Source: Flavobacteriaceae bacterium
GTDB lineage: Bacteria; Bacteroidota; Bacteroidia; Flavobacteriales; Flavobacteriaceae
Length of the DNA: 64,000 bases
Assembly: GCA_028279515.1 (NCBI GenBank)
Contig: JANQNQ010000008.1
Location: 372,001-436,000 of the forward strand
Direction of reading: 5' to 3'
This document shows positions 46,813 through 55,293 of the stretch, in pieces (positions within the stretch are counted from its first letter, which is position 1; each line of letters starts with the position of its first letter). Position numbers and translations under genes: made by a program. The notes beneath the pieces were generated by a model. That model searched no databases and had not been told where the DNA came from. It worked only from the letters and a program-made list of their open reading frames with translations.

Positions 46813-46827
46813 GAAAAACAACACATC

Positions 46828-47607
46828 ATGGACTACGAAAATATTCTCATTAACTACGAGAACGGGATTGCTATTATCACCATTAATCGTCCCAAGAAAT
46901 TGAACGCACTCAATAGGGCAACTATTGCCGAATTGCATCATGCTTTTGAGGCGCTAGAACTTGACAGCACTGTAAAAGTGATCATCATAACAGGAAGTGG
47001 GGAAAAAGCCTTTGTTGCAGGTGCAGATATCTCAGAATTTGCTCATTTTTCGGTAGAACAAGGAGAAAAATTAGCAGCTGAAGGACAAGCACAATTGTTC
47101 GATTTTGTCGAAAACCTATCGACTCCAGTCATCGCTGCTGTAAACGGATTTGCTCTTGGTGGCGGACTCGAATTGGCTATGGCTTGTCACTTTAGAGTGG
47201 CCAGCGACAACGCGCGTATGGGGCTTCCAGAAACCTCATTAGGCGTCATTCCTGGTTATGGTGGAACTCAGCGCCTACCGCAATTGATTGGAAAAGGTCG
47301 CGCCATGGAAATGATCATGACCGCTGGAATGATCGGCACCGAAAAAGCATTTGCCTACGGACTTATCAATCACATGGTAGCACAGGAAGAATTATTACCT
47401 CTATGTAAAAAGATTGCTGGAAAGATCATGAACAATTCGCCAGTGGCCATCAGCGAAGCGATTAAGGCCATCAATGCTGGGTACAGAGAAGGCAACGGAT
47501 TTGAAGCAGAGGTCAAAGCGTTTGGAGAATGCTTTGGTACCGAAGACTTCAAAGAAGGAACTACCGCATTCTTAGAAAAACGCAAAGCTGATTTTCCAGG
47601 AAGATAA
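46828..47607 (+). CDS. Enoyl-CoA hydratase family protein (crotonase-like)
   Basis: A 259-residue enzyme with the crotonase motifs FVAGADISEF, GFALGGGLELAMACHFR and MGLPETSLGVIPGYGGTQRLPQLIGKGRA, including both catalytic glutamates. The closest description is a short-chain enoyl-CoA (3-hydroxybutyryl-CoA) dehydratase. It is probably co-transcribed with the kinase 15 bp upstream. It is a different gene from the crotonase at 17936-18709. Confidence 0.93.
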   Translation: MDYENILINYENGIAIITINRPKKLNALNRATIAELHHAFEALELDSTVKVIIITGSGEKAFVAGADISEFAHFSVEQGEKLAAEGQAQLFDFVENLSTPVIAAVNGFALGGGLELAMACHFRVASDNARMGLPETSLGVIPGYGGTQRLPQLIGKGRAMEMIMTAGMIGTEKAFAYGLINHMVAQEELLPLCKKIAGKIMNNSPVAISEAIKAINAGYREGNGFEAEVKAFGECFGTEDFKEGTTAFLEKRKADFPGR

Positions 47608-47639
47608 TTGAAATGCAACATCAGAAATAGTTGGAAAAG

Positions 47640-47659
47640 ATTCCCGCATGCGCGGGAAT
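47640..47659. repeat. REP-like palindrome
   Basis: ATTCCCGC-ATGC-GCGGGAAT is a short GC-rich palindrome in an AT-rich gap, of the type that occurs as dispersed elements in many genomes. It may end transcription of the crotonase gene. Confidence 0.5.
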
Positions 47660-47680
47660 GACAAATTAGAAGAATAGTTC

Positions 47681-47710
47681 TAAAGACTACCGACTAAAGA
47701 CTAATAACTA
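47681..47710 (-). repeat. TTAGTCTTTAG-type repeat, left flank of the Gfo/Idh gene
   Basis: Repeats of the unit ACTAAAGACTAA as read on the plus strand. The stop codon of the Gfo/Idh gene (47708-47710) lies inside it. A related array lies inverted at 49136-49170. Confidence 0.55.
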
Positions 47711-49132
47711 GCTCACCTCCCATCCTTTACGATATTCGCGAGTAACCCACTCATTCGCTTTGTCGTAATTGGTTACGCGCATGTTTTGACCATCCCATAG
47801 CAACTTGCGTCTTCCGGGATAATCGAATGGTGCCCAATCAGTTGGCTTTTTACCCTCTTTAAGTACTTTGTATTGGAATGCTTTAATGGCAAGATTCCCC
47901 ATTAGTACAGCTTCAGTCAACGGACCTGCATACGAAAACGGTGATGCGGTTTTCGTTCCGTTTAGGCACGCATCGACCCAATTCTTCGCATGACGATTGC
48001 CTTCACCTTGAATGCGTGGAATTGAAGGTTTAGGCCCTTCGAAAAATTCCATTAAATTGGAAGGAAGCAATCGAGGATTTCTAGAATACGTATCGGTGAT
48101 CAACATACCGCGACTCCCATAAAAGATGCTACCACCATTCCAATCGCCGAGTAATTCATTATCCTTTAATTCGTCAGGAAGATCGGGCATAATACCTCCG
48201 TCATACCAGTTCAACGCCACGTTGCCGTGTTTTTTAGATTCAAACTTTAATCGAACGATTGACGATGGAGGACATACCTTGTTATAATCGGCCTCGACAA
48301 AGTCTCCAGCCCAAACGGTGGTGCAACTGGCTTCTGCCTCTGTAGGATATCCTAATTCTAATACGTTGAAAGGCGTTTCCATGATATGACAGCCCATATC
48401 GCCCAAAGCACCCGTTCCAAAGTCCCAAAATCCACGCCATTTAAAAGGAAGGTATGCTTGATTGTAATTTCTAAAGGAAGCAGGGCCCAACCAAAGATCC
48501 CAATCCAAAGTTTTGGGGATGGATTGTCCTTCGGTAATATTACGAAGCCCTTGTGGCCAAACAGGACGATTGGTCCAACAATCCACCTTATGTACTGTTC
48601 CGATAATGCCCGAATCGATCCATTCTTTTGCCTTTCGAATACCATCACCTGACGCACCTTGATTTCCCATTTGAGTAACAATGCCCTGCTGTTCTGCCAC
48701 GCGTGTCATCAATCTAGCTTCATGGATGTTATGCGTAAGCGGCTTTTCGACATACGCATGCTTTTTTGCACTCATAAAGGGTAATGAGATAACCGCATGC
48801 GTGTGATCGGGAGTTGCTACGAAGAACGCATCAATTTCGCTGAGGTGTTTCTCATATACCTTTCGAAAATCGCGATACCGTTTTGCCTTTGGGTGTTTCT
48901 TGAAGGTGTTTTCAGCCTGTTTATCGTCAACGTCGCACAATGCCACAAACTTTACCTGTCCCGTTTCAAAAAGCTCCCGAGCAACGCCACCACCACGACC
49001 TCCTACACCTATTCCTGCAACATATAAGGTGTCGCTAGGAGGAACATGACTTTTTCCTAATACATAACTGGGAACGATTGTAAAAGCTGCACCAGCAGCA
49101 GCGGTTTTCTGAATAAAGGAGCGACGTTTCAT
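47708..49132 (-). CDS. Gfo/Idh/MocA family oxidoreductase with Tat-type signal
   Basis: A 474-residue NAD(P)-dependent oxidoreductase. The N-terminus MKRRSFIQKTAAAGAAF is a twin-arginine signal, so the enzyme is exported folded, probably to the periplasm or as a membrane-anchored protein. A Rossmann domain follows (VAGIGVGGRGGG, VALCDVDD, FVATPDHTHA) with VEKPLTHN. The C-terminal domain carries GDMGCHIMETPFNVLELG. Such proteins act on sugars or related polyols. It stands alone between inverted repeats. Confidence 0.9.
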   Translation of the reverse strand: MKRRSFIQKTAAAGAAFTIVPSYVLGKSHVPPSDTLYVAGIGVGGRGGGVARELFETGQVKFVALCDVDDKQAENTFKKHPKAKRYRDFRKVYEKHLSEIDAFFVATPDHTHAVISLPFMSAKKHAYVEKPLTHNIHEARLMTRVAEQQGIVTQMGNQGASGDGIRKAKEWIDSGIIGTVHKVDCWTNRPVWPQGLRNITEGQSIPKTLDWDLWLGPASFRNYNQAYLPFKWRGFWDFGTGALGDMGCHIMETPFNVLELGYPTEAEASCTTVWAGDFVEADYNKVCPPSSIVRLKFESKKHGNVALNWYDGGIMPDLPDELKDNELLGDWNGGSIFYGSRGMLITDTYSRNPRLLPSNLMEFFEGPKPSIPRIQGEGNRHAKNWVDACLNGTKTASPFSYAGPLTEAVLMGNLAIKAFQYKVLKEGKKPTDWAPFDYPGRRKLLWDGQNMRVTNYDKANEWVTREYRKGWEVS

Positions 49133-49135
49133 ATG

Positions 49136-49190
49136 GTTGTTAGTCTTTAGTTGTTAGTTCTTAGTCTTTGGAATTTGGAATTTGGAATTT
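49136..49190 (+). repeat. TTAGTCTTTAG array and (TTTGGAA)3 repeat, right flank of the Gfo/Idh gene
   Basis: Imperfect repeats of TTAGTCTTTAGTTG (49136-49170) are followed by three tandem TTTGGAA units. The first part is an inverted relative of 47681-47710. Confidence 0.55.
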
Positions 49191-49371
49191 TATCAATGAT
49201 TCCCATAAAGATCGTAAAAAAACAACACAAAATGTAACGCAAGGGATTGCTGTTTAGCGAGTTATATTTTTCTTCGGAAAAATTCTTCCCGTAGTTGCAG
49301 TAGTTTTAAGAGGAAGGAAGACGAGAAAACAGGGAGCCAAAATTACCTTTAATATAAAGTTTGAAACACCT

Positions 49372-50448
49372 ATGGCACACCCAAAAACCAATATCAAAGG
49401 AAGAGGCGCACAACGCAATGTTCACAACCGATTTTTGGCCGAAGAGCACGAGGTGCTGGACGATTTTTTGAACTATTGTGAGTTAGAGGGAGAAGAGGCC
49501 GATAAAAATAAAACACGCTATATAGAAGTATTTCCGAAGACCATTGTCAATAAAGTGACCAGCCCCGACGTGGGTATGATGTACTCTATGAATCCCTATC
49601 AAGGTTGCGAACATGGTTGCATCTATTGCTATGCCCGAAACAGTCATGAATATTGGGGCTACAGTGCCGGACTCGATTTTGAACGAAGGATTCTAGTGAA
49701 GAAGGATGCTCCGAAACTGCTTGAACAAAAGATCAAACATAAGAATTGGAAAGCATACCCCATTGTTATGTCCGGAAATACGGATTGTTATCAACCTGCG
49801 GAAAAGAAGTTCGAAATCACAAGAAAATGCTTGGAGATATTTCATAAATACCGACACCCTGTTGGCATTATCACCAAAAACGCCCTGATTCAGCGAGATC
49901 TGGATATCCTAAAAGAATTGGCCAAAGACAGATTGATAGCTGTGAACGTTTCTGTGACATCCCTTTCTGAAGAGACGCGAAGAGTTTTAGAGCCCAGAAC
50001 TGCTACTATCAAAAGACGGTTACAAACAATCCAGAAACTTTCAGAAAATGGGATTCCAGTGAATGCGATGCTTGCACCCATTATTCCTTCTATCAATAGT
50101 CATGAGATATTGCCACTCGCCAAGACAGTTGCAGACCATGGGGCAAGTTCAATGGCATTCACAGTAGTTAGATTAAACGGTGCCATTGGCAAAATATTCA
50201 CCGATTGGATTCGAAAGAAGATGCCAGACCGAGCTGATAAAGTGTTGCATCAGATCCAACAATGCCATAACGGAACCCTAAACGATAGTCGCTATGGAAT
50301 AAGAAATCGGGGAGAAGGAAAGATTGCCGAACAAATTCATCATTTGATGGCTTTGGCCAAGAAGAAATACTTCAGTGGTAAAGAACGAGCTCAGCTTAAT
50401 GTAGACCTCCACGATCAATACAAAGAAGGCCAGTTGCGATTATTTTAG
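49372..50448 (+). CDS. Radical SAM protein of the PA0069/SPL-like family
   Basis: A 358-residue radical S-adenosylmethionine protein. The cluster-binding cysteines are C79, C83 and C86 in YQGCEHGCIYCYARNSH. The family relates to spore photoproduct lyase-type enzymes, but its substrate is unknown and this is not a sporulating organism. The remaining conserved parts are VMSGNTDCYQPAEKKFEITRKCLE and TLSEETRR-like VTSLSEETRRVLEPRTA. Monocistronic. Confidence 0.92.
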   Translation: MAHPKTNIKGRGAQRNVHNRFLAEEHEVLDDFLNYCELEGEEADKNKTRYIEVFPKTIVNKVTSPDVGMMYSMNPYQGCEHGCIYCYARNSHEYWGYSAGLDFERRILVKKDAPKLLEQKIKHKNWKAYPIVMSGNTDCYQPAEKKFEITRKCLEIFHKYRHPVGIITKNALIQRDLDILKELAKDRLIAVNVSVTSLSEETRRVLEPRTATIKRRLQTIQKLSENGIPVNAMLAPIIPSINSHEILPLAKTVADHGASSMAFTVVRLNGAIGKIFTDWIRKKMPDRADKVLHQIQQCHNGTLNDSRYGIRNRGEGKIAEQIHHLMALAKKKYFSGKERAQLNVDLHDQYKEGQLRLF

Positions 50449-50543
50449 CAAAAAGTCATAAAACATTGATAAAACCTGACGTTTCAAAGGGATTTTTGAA
50501 TATTTTAGCTACTAGGAATAACAACTATTAGCGTCCCCTCCAT

Positions 50544-51365
50544 ATGGTCAATGTATTTCAGCCCAGATCGACTGAGCTTCAAAAGTACGTAGATTGTTTT
50601 TACGTGTTTGATAGGTTTGATCAGAGTAATACCAATTACATGGTGTATCCTCAGACCAATACCCCTTTGGCATTTTTTAAGAATGCCGAAGTCAAAGCTG
50701 TGGGGAACCATCTTCAGATTCGTCCTTCAGATGAGCAACCGCATTGCGTAGATGTAGTAGGAAGGTATCTTAAACCGTTGTTGGTTTCCTATTATGGTGA
50801 GGTAGAAGAAGTGGCGGTGCATTTTAAACCCCTTGGAATAAATCATTTTATACAACAACCTTTTGCGAAGATTGCATCAGAAAATTCGCAGAAGATAAAA
50901 GAAAAGGCGTGGACTGATTTCACCCCAAAACTCTTTCAGGAAACTTCGCTCGAAAATCGACTTTCAAAGCTTGAAGAATTCCTATTACAACAATACCGAG
51001 ATATTGAGATTTGTTACTTGTACGAGGCGGTAGAGAAACTGATGGATCCAATGGAAGAAGTGAAAGTTGCTACCATTGCCGAAAAGATGGGAGTTAGTAG
51101 CCGAACTTTGCAAAGGCAGTTTAACAACTATGTTGGATGCACGCCAGCCATTTTTAAACGAATAGCACGTTTTCGACATTCTATAGATATTACTCCTTTG
51201 CATAAAGAACTAAAGGACCTGATGACCATCGGGTATGAGAGTGGATTTTATGACCAATCATATTTTGGAAAAGAATATAGAGCCTTAACTGGAGAAAGTC
51301 CGAAATCTTTCTTTAAAGAAGTGTCCTTGATAAGTGAGAACAAATTTGCTTGGAAAATCGTCTAA
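50544..51365 (+). CDS. AraC family transcriptional regulator
   Basis: A 273-residue regulator. The N-terminal 150 residues are a ligand-sensing domain of the DUF6597 kind (FQPRSTELQKYVDCFYVFDRF, VAVHFKPLGINHFI). The C-terminal AraC double helix-turn-helix contains KVATIAEKMGVSSRTLQRQFNNYVGCTPAIFKRIARF and GYESGFYDQSYFGKEYRALTGESPKSF. Target genes unknown; the next plus-strand genes are a DGPF-type protein and its sigma factor. Confidence 0.9.
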   Translation: MVNVFQPRSTELQKYVDCFYVFDRFDQSNTNYMVYPQTNTPLAFFKNAEVKAVGNHLQIRPSDEQPHCVDVVGRYLKPLLVSYYGEVEEVAVHFKPLGINHFIQQPFAKIASENSQKIKEKAWTDFTPKLFQETSLENRLSKLEEFLLQQYRDIEICYLYEAVEKLMDPMEEVKVATIAEKMGVSSRTLQRQFNNYVGCTPAIFKRIARFRHSIDITPLHKELKDLMTIGYESGFYDQSYFGKEYRALTGESPKSFFKEVSLISENKFAWKIV

Positions 51366-51428
51366 TGTCCAAAAATTCCTATTATATCTTGAAAATGGGC
51401 CGTTTATTTGTAGTATAATTAAAGAACT

Positions 51429-51497
51429 ATGGTATCAGTAATCAAAGAAGTTATATACATCACCCTAATTGCTATTTCAGTAATATTGGGTGCGTAA
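51429..51497 (+). CDS. Possible 22-residue membrane peptide
   Basis: An ATG opens 22 codons followed by TAA. The peptide begins MVSVIKEVIYITLIAI and is almost a single membrane helix with one Lys-Glu pair near the N-terminus. A strong terminator starts 54 bp later, so the ORF could be its own short unit. No canonical -7 box was found. It may be a small membrane protein, a type I toxin-like peptide or chance. Confidence 0.35.
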   Translation: MVSVIKEVIYITLIAISVILGA

Positions 51498-51550
51498 TTA
51501 ATATAGGTACTTAGTTAATAGCTTTTGGTTAGGTTATTAGTATTTAAGTG

Positions 51551-51577
51551 AAAGCACCTTTATCTTAAGGGTGCTTT
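51551..51577 (+). terminator. Rho-independent terminator after the tiny ORF
   Basis: The stem AAAGCACC/GGTGCTTT, with inner CTT/AAG pairing and one bulge, is followed by a T run to 51581. Confidence 0.8.
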
Positions 51578-51646
51578 TTTTGTCCGCTAGTTTTTGCAGC
51601 TGTTTTCTAAGTAACTCTTCAATCGATAAAAATTTTTCAAGAAAAT

Positions 51647-51673
51647 TGTCCAATAGGGTAAAGTCCCTTCGTC
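51647..51673 (+). promoter_or_regulatory. Possible ECF42-type promoter of the DGPF gene
   Basis: TGTCCA (51647-51652), a 17-bp spacer and CGTC (51670-51673) approximate the published ECF42 pattern of TGTCGA at -35 and CG(A/T)C at -10. One -35 mismatch. A TGTCGA hexamer also occurs at 51681-51686 but without a -10 partner. Confidence 0.4.
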
Positions 51674-51718
51674 ATTAAAGTGTCGACATAGTATATTTAA
51701 CCATAAAACTTTAAAAAG

Positions 51719-52069
51719 ATGAGCAATTTTCTGTATTTATTTAGAGGCGGTGAAAAAGCCTTTGAGGCACTTTCTCAAGAAGAAAAACAAGCCCATATGG
51801 AGCTCTGGGGAGCTTGGATGGGCGGACTCCAAGAGAAGGGGCATTTGGTAGACGGACTTCCGTTGTCACCCGAAGGTAAAGTAGTACACAATAGAGGCGA
51901 AGTAGTAACCAACGGACCCTTTGCCGAAGGAGCCGAAATGGTCGGAGGCTATCTAATTGTAACCGCCAATGACTTGGAGCATGCCGTAGAAATCTCAAAA
52001 GGCTGTCCGATCTTTGATTATGACGGTAGTTTTGTTGAGGTCAGAGAAATCCTAACGATGGAGTTCTAA
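51719..52069 (+). CDS. YCII-related (DGPF-type) protein
   Basis: A 116-residue ferredoxin-like protein of the YCII/DGPF family (FLYLFRGGEKAFEALSQEEKQAHMELWGAWMGGL). The family motif DGPF appears here as NGPF (VVTNGPFAEGAEMVGGYLIV). Members are typically encoded next to ECF42 sigma factors and are their targets or partners; enzymatic function is not established. The sigma gene follows 61 bp later, after a hairpin. Confidence 0.88.
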   Translation: MSNFLYLFRGGEKAFEALSQEEKQAHMELWGAWMGGLQEKGHLVDGLPLSPEGKVVHNRGEVVTNGPFAEGAEMVGGYLIVTANDLEHAVEISKGCPIFDYDGSFVEVREILTMEF

Positions 52070-52091
52070 CATCAATCAAAAAGTAAACAAG

Positions 52092-52114
52092 GCCTGATCG
52101 ACATCCGATCAGGC
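52092..52114 (+). terminator. Hairpin between the DGPF gene and the ECF42-like sigma gene
   Basis: The stem GCCTGATCG/CGATCAGGC has a 5-base loop and is followed by five T. It ends 12 bp before the sigma start codon and leaves no room for a separate promoter, so it may be an attenuator. Confidence 0.8.
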
Positions 52115-52130
52115 TTTTTATCTTTATAGG

Positions 52131-53387
52131 GTGAGTACCAAAAATCCACAAGACATCGTCGAGCATCTCTTCCGTACCGAATACGGTAAAGTCGTTGCTG
52201 CCTTGACACATAAATTCGGTACACAGCAACTCGAAAAAGTAGAGGATGCCGTGCAAGAAGCACTCTTAAAGGCTATGCAAGTCTGGGGTTACAAACAAGT
52301 CCCTGATAACCCAACAGCCTGGTTATATCGGGTGGCACATAACCGTATGATCGACCTGATACGAAAGGATAAAAAAATGACAAAAGCAGATCAAGAAGCG
52401 TTGCCAGAAGAATCAGCAACCGAAACCGAGGTGCACCTTGATGACGTCATCTCAGACAGCCAACTCAAGATGATCTTTGCCTGTTGTCATCCTTCATTGT
52501 CGCAAGAATACCAGATCATTTTGAGCCTTAAATTGATAGGAGGTTTTAGCAATAAAGAGATTGCAATGGCATTGCTGAAGAAGGAAGAAACTGTAGCTAA
52601 AGCTTTTACTCGCGCCAAGAAACAACTAAAAAAACATATCAGCACTTTAGAGATTCCCGTTCAAATGGGGTTACAGTCCCGTTTATTTGTTGTCTTCAAG
52701 GTAATCTACTTGCTTTTTGCAGAAGGATATGCCGCTACTACTGGCACGCAAATGATCAAAAGAGACATTTGCTACGAAGCCATTAGGTTAGCACTGTTGC
52801 TTAATGAAAATTCCTATTGCCAACACGCCAACTTGCACGCATTGATTGCCTTGATGTGTTTTCATACATCTCGTTTTGACGCTCGATTGGATGAAGATAC
52901 CAACTTGATCGACCTTGAACATCAAGACCGATCACTATATGATCAAGACCTGATTCGTATAGGGATTTTTCATCTTGAGAGTGCAGGCACTTCGGATCGC
53001 CAACCATCGCACTATCACTTAGAGGCGGCAATATCATATTTTCATTGCTCAGCTTCGTCGTTCGAAGAGACAGACTGGCAAGGAATATTGGCACTATATA
53101 ATCTTCGGGTGCAAAAGTTTTACACACCTATGGCGGCATTAAATCGGGTGATTCCATTATTAAAGGTGAAAGGGTCGCAAACTGCATTGGACGCATTGAC
53201 GCATTATGAAGAAAACTACTCGGTGAATGAAAACGCTTTGTTTTTTGCCATTAAGGCGGAAGTATTTCGCGAAGCGGAAAGATTTCAAGATGCTAAAGAA
53301 GCCATTGAGCAAGCGATTGCATATTCACAAAACGAGATCGAGCGGAAGCACTTTCAGAAAAAACTCAAAGTGTTTTCTCGAAAATGA
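52131..53387 (+). CDS. ECF42-like RNA polymerase sigma factor with C-terminal TPR-like domain
   Basis: A 418-residue sigma factor, much longer than a minimal ECF. Region 2 (about 12-80; FRTEYGKVVAALTHKFG, EDAVQEALLKAMQVWG, PTAWLYRVAHNRMIDLIRKDKK) and region 4 (about 105-160; LSLKLIGGFSNKEIAMALLKKEETVAKAFTRAKKQLKK) are followed by a DUF6596/TPR-like domain of 240 residues. ECF42 sigmas lack an anti-sigma factor and are thought to be controlled through this C-terminal part. It starts at GTG. It pairs with the DGPF gene upstream. Confidence 0.92.
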   Translation: MSTKNPQDIVEHLFRTEYGKVVAALTHKFGTQQLEKVEDAVQEALLKAMQVWGYKQVPDNPTAWLYRVAHNRMIDLIRKDKKMTKADQEALPEESATETEVHLDDVISDSQLKMIFACCHPSLSQEYQIILSLKLIGGFSNKEIAMALLKKEETVAKAFTRAKKQLKKHISTLEIPVQMGLQSRLFVVFKVIYLLFAEGYAATTGTQMIKRDICYEAIRLALLLNENSYCQHANLHALIALMCFHTSRFDARLDEDTNLIDLEHQDRSLYDQDLIRIGIFHLESAGTSDRQPSHYHLEAAISYFHCSASSFEETDWQGILALYNLRVQKFYTPMAALNRVIPLLKVKGSQTALDALTHYEENYSVNENALFFAIKAEVFREAERFQDAKEAIEQAIAYSQNEIERKHFQKKLKVFSRK

Positions 53388-53814
53388 TCTTGGTATTTCC
53401 GTCACTACCTTTCTCGGTGCCAATAATGTCGAAGCCATTTTTCAGATTGAAGATCATCATGGGCTTAAATTGGTTCTTTGATTTAGTACGAAGGGTACGA
53501 TATCCTTTTTCTCGAATGGTATTTTCTTGAAGTAACGCTAACTCTTTGGCAACTCCTTTTCTACGATAGCCTTGGTGAACTCCGCCCAACCAGCTGTAAA
53601 AGATAGATTGCTCAAGTTGGTATCCTATTTTAAATCCGATCAAGGAATTCTGGTCGTAGGCTAGCACTACTAATACAAATGACTTGTCGAGTAATCGCTG
53701 ATGGATCTTTTGTGTGTCGTTTCGGTCAAAGAGTAATTGATAAAGCTGATGCACTTGTTGCAATACCGACTCATCGGGAAGACTTTCTATAACACGATAC
53801 TCAAATTTTTCCAT
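53365..53814 (-). CDS. GNAT family N-acetyltransferase
   Basis: A 149-residue GNAT protein with LIGFKIGYQLEQSIFYSWLGGVHQGYRRKGVAKELALLQENTIREKGYRTLRTKSKNQFKPMMIFNLKNGFDIIG, which holds motif A (YRRKGVAKEL) and motif B (NLKNGF). It overlaps the convergent sigma gene by 23 bp and the HD gene by 14 bp. Substrate unknown. Confidence 0.88.
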   Translation of the reverse strand: MEKFEYRVIESLPDESVLQQVHQLYQLLFDRNDTQKIHQRLLDKSFVLVVLAYDQNSLIGFKIGYQLEQSIFYSWLGGVHQGYRRKGVAKELALLQENTIREKGYRTLRTKSKNQFKPMMIFNLKNGFDIIGTEKGSDGNTKIIFEKTL

Positions 53815-54460
53815 CCCATTCGTTATAGAATTGCTCTAAGAATTGCTCCATAAAACGATGACGACGCTCAGCGATGCGACGCCCCGTTTTGGTGTTCATT
53901 TTATTTTTTAGCAACAACAACTTTTCATAAAAATGATTGATGGTCGGTGATGCAGACTTTTTATATTCCTCTTTCGTCATGTTGAGGTTGGGCTTGATTG
54001 CCGGATCAAATAGTACCCGATTCTTAAACCCTCCGTAGTTAAAACAGCGGGCGATTCCGATAGCGCCAATGGCATCAAGACGATCCGCGTCCTGAACTAC
54101 ATCTAGTTCGGGAGATGTGAATTTTTCGCCCTTTACATCCAAAGAAGATTTGAAAGAGATATGCTTGATGATATTTTCGACATGTAAGATATCAGCCGAA
54201 TCCACATTTTGCTTGATCAAAAACTCCCGAGCCACTTTTGGAGCCAAGGTTTCGTCCCCATTATGAAACTTTGGATCAGCAATATCATGAAGCAAAGCTC
54301 CTAGTGCAACAACTAATTCGTCGACGGCTTCATCTTTGGCAATCAACTGTGCATTTTTATAGACCCGTTCGATATGAAACCAATCGTGCCCTCCTTCGGC
54401 ACCTTCCAAGGTTTTTTTAACAAAGGTGATGGTATTGTTGATGATCTTTTCGTTCTTCAT
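53801..54460 (-). CDS. HD domain phosphohydrolase-like protein
   Basis: A 219-residue protein with metal-binding histidines and aspartates of the HD superfamily (GGHDWFHIERVYKNA and ALLHDIADPKFHNGDE). The type resembles E. coli YedJ. The family hydrolyses phosphate esters, often nucleotides; the substrate is unknown here. Overlaps the GNAT gene by 14 bp; 4 bp after the plsC stop. Confidence 0.88.
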   Translation of the reverse strand: MKNEKIINNTITFVKKTLEGAEGGHDWFHIERVYKNAQLIAKDEAVDELVVALGALLHDIADPKFHNGDETLAPKVAREFLIKQNVDSADILHVENIIKHISFKSSLDVKGEKFTSPELDVVQDADRLDAIGAIGIARCFNYGGFKNRVLFDPAIKPNLNMTKEEYKKSASPTINHFYEKLLLLKNKMNTKTGRRIAERRHRFMEQFLEQFYNEWDGKI

Positions 54461-54464
54461 AAAA

Positions 54465-55202
54465 TTACTTAGTTATGATGGCTTTAGTAACGGTTTCCTC
54501 AAGTTGTTGTAATAGGGTTTCTCTGTCCATTTCCTTTGGGTCTATAGGAGGGTGTACTTTGAATTTCATGTAGGTTCCGATTCCCATAGGAAACTTTCCG
54601 TAGCGCAACATCTTCCATGAGTTGTTGATGGTGACAGGCACAACTAAAGCGTTGGGCATATGTTCCAATAAGGTTTTGAGACCACCCATCTGAAATTTCT
54701 TGGGCGCTCCTGTACGGCTACGGGTACCTTCAGGAAAAATGGCTACAGAACGTTTGTTTTCTTCAGCATATTTGGCCAATCGTGTAATTTCGGCTAAAGC
54801 TTGTTCTGGATTTTTTCGATCAATCAAAGCGGCTCCCCCATGACGAAGATTGAAGGAAACGCTTGGGATTCCTTTACCGAGTTCTTTTTTGCTGATGAAC
54901 TTTGGATGGTGTTTGCGCATGTGCCAAATGATTGGAGGAATGTCGTACATGCTCTGATGGTTGGCAGCAATGATCACAGGCCGATTCGTGCCGATCTTTT
55001 GTGGGTTGTCGAAACGATAGCGTGTACCGAGAAGGTTGGTACAGCGCATTAGGAAAAAGTTCAACCAATCTACACTGCTCTTATGTGCTTGATATCCAAA
55101 GACCTTTAGGCAGAACCATTGTATAGGGTGAAAAATGACCAATGTGAGCCCGAAGAATACAAAGAAAAGAACCGTTAACGGATAAGCAAGAACCTTTTGC
55201 AT
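54465..55202 (-). CDS. plsC: 1-acyl-sn-glycerol-3-phosphate acyltransferase (PlsC family)
   Basis: A 245-residue membrane acyltransferase that makes phosphatidic acid. NHQSMYD (H82, D87), KKELGKGIP, and FPEGTRSRTG from residue 156 are the four family motifs. It is closer to canonical bacterial PlsC than the homologue at 13475-14242. It is followed closely by the HD and GNAT genes as one operon. Confidence 0.93.
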   Translation of the reverse strand: MQKVLAYPLTVLFFVFFGLTLVIFHPIQWFCLKVFGYQAHKSSVDWLNFFLMRCTNLLGTRYRFDNPQKIGTNRPVIIAANHQSMYDIPPIIWHMRKHHPKFISKKELGKGIPSVSFNLRHGGAALIDRKNPEQALAEITRLAKYAEENKRSVAIFPEGTRSRTGAPKKFQMGGLKTLLEHMPNALVVPVTINNSWKMLRYGKFPMGIGTYMKFKVHPPIDPKEMDRETLLQQLEETVTKAIITK

Positions 55203-55248
55203 GGGTTGACAGTTAGGATTGGTTATTCCTTCAAAAATAAAAAAAGAA

Positions 55249-55268
55249 AACCACGCGATTACGTGGTT
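55249..55268 (-). terminator. Terminator of the bacilliredoxin gene
   Basis: The stem AACCACG/CGTGGTT has a 6-base loop. On the minus strand it is followed by a long T-rich tract (TTTTCTTTTTTTATTTTT). It separates the bacilliredoxin gene from plsC. Confidence 0.85.
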
Positions 55269-55293
55269 CTTTGTATTTGTTTGATGAATTGGC

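Larger units (their letters stand above)
51366..51718. other. 353-bp intergenic region with a possible tiny ORF, its terminator and an ECF42-like promoter
   Basis: In order it holds a 22-codon hydrophobic frame (51429-51497), a terminator (51551-51577) and a promoter-like pair upstream of the DGPF gene (51647-51673). The rest shows nothing recognised. Confidence 0.5.

Noticed and set aside
47640-47659. CRISPR repeat or attachment site
   Set aside because: It is a single palindrome with no spacer array, no cas genes and no integrase nearby; it was recorded as a REP-like element instead.
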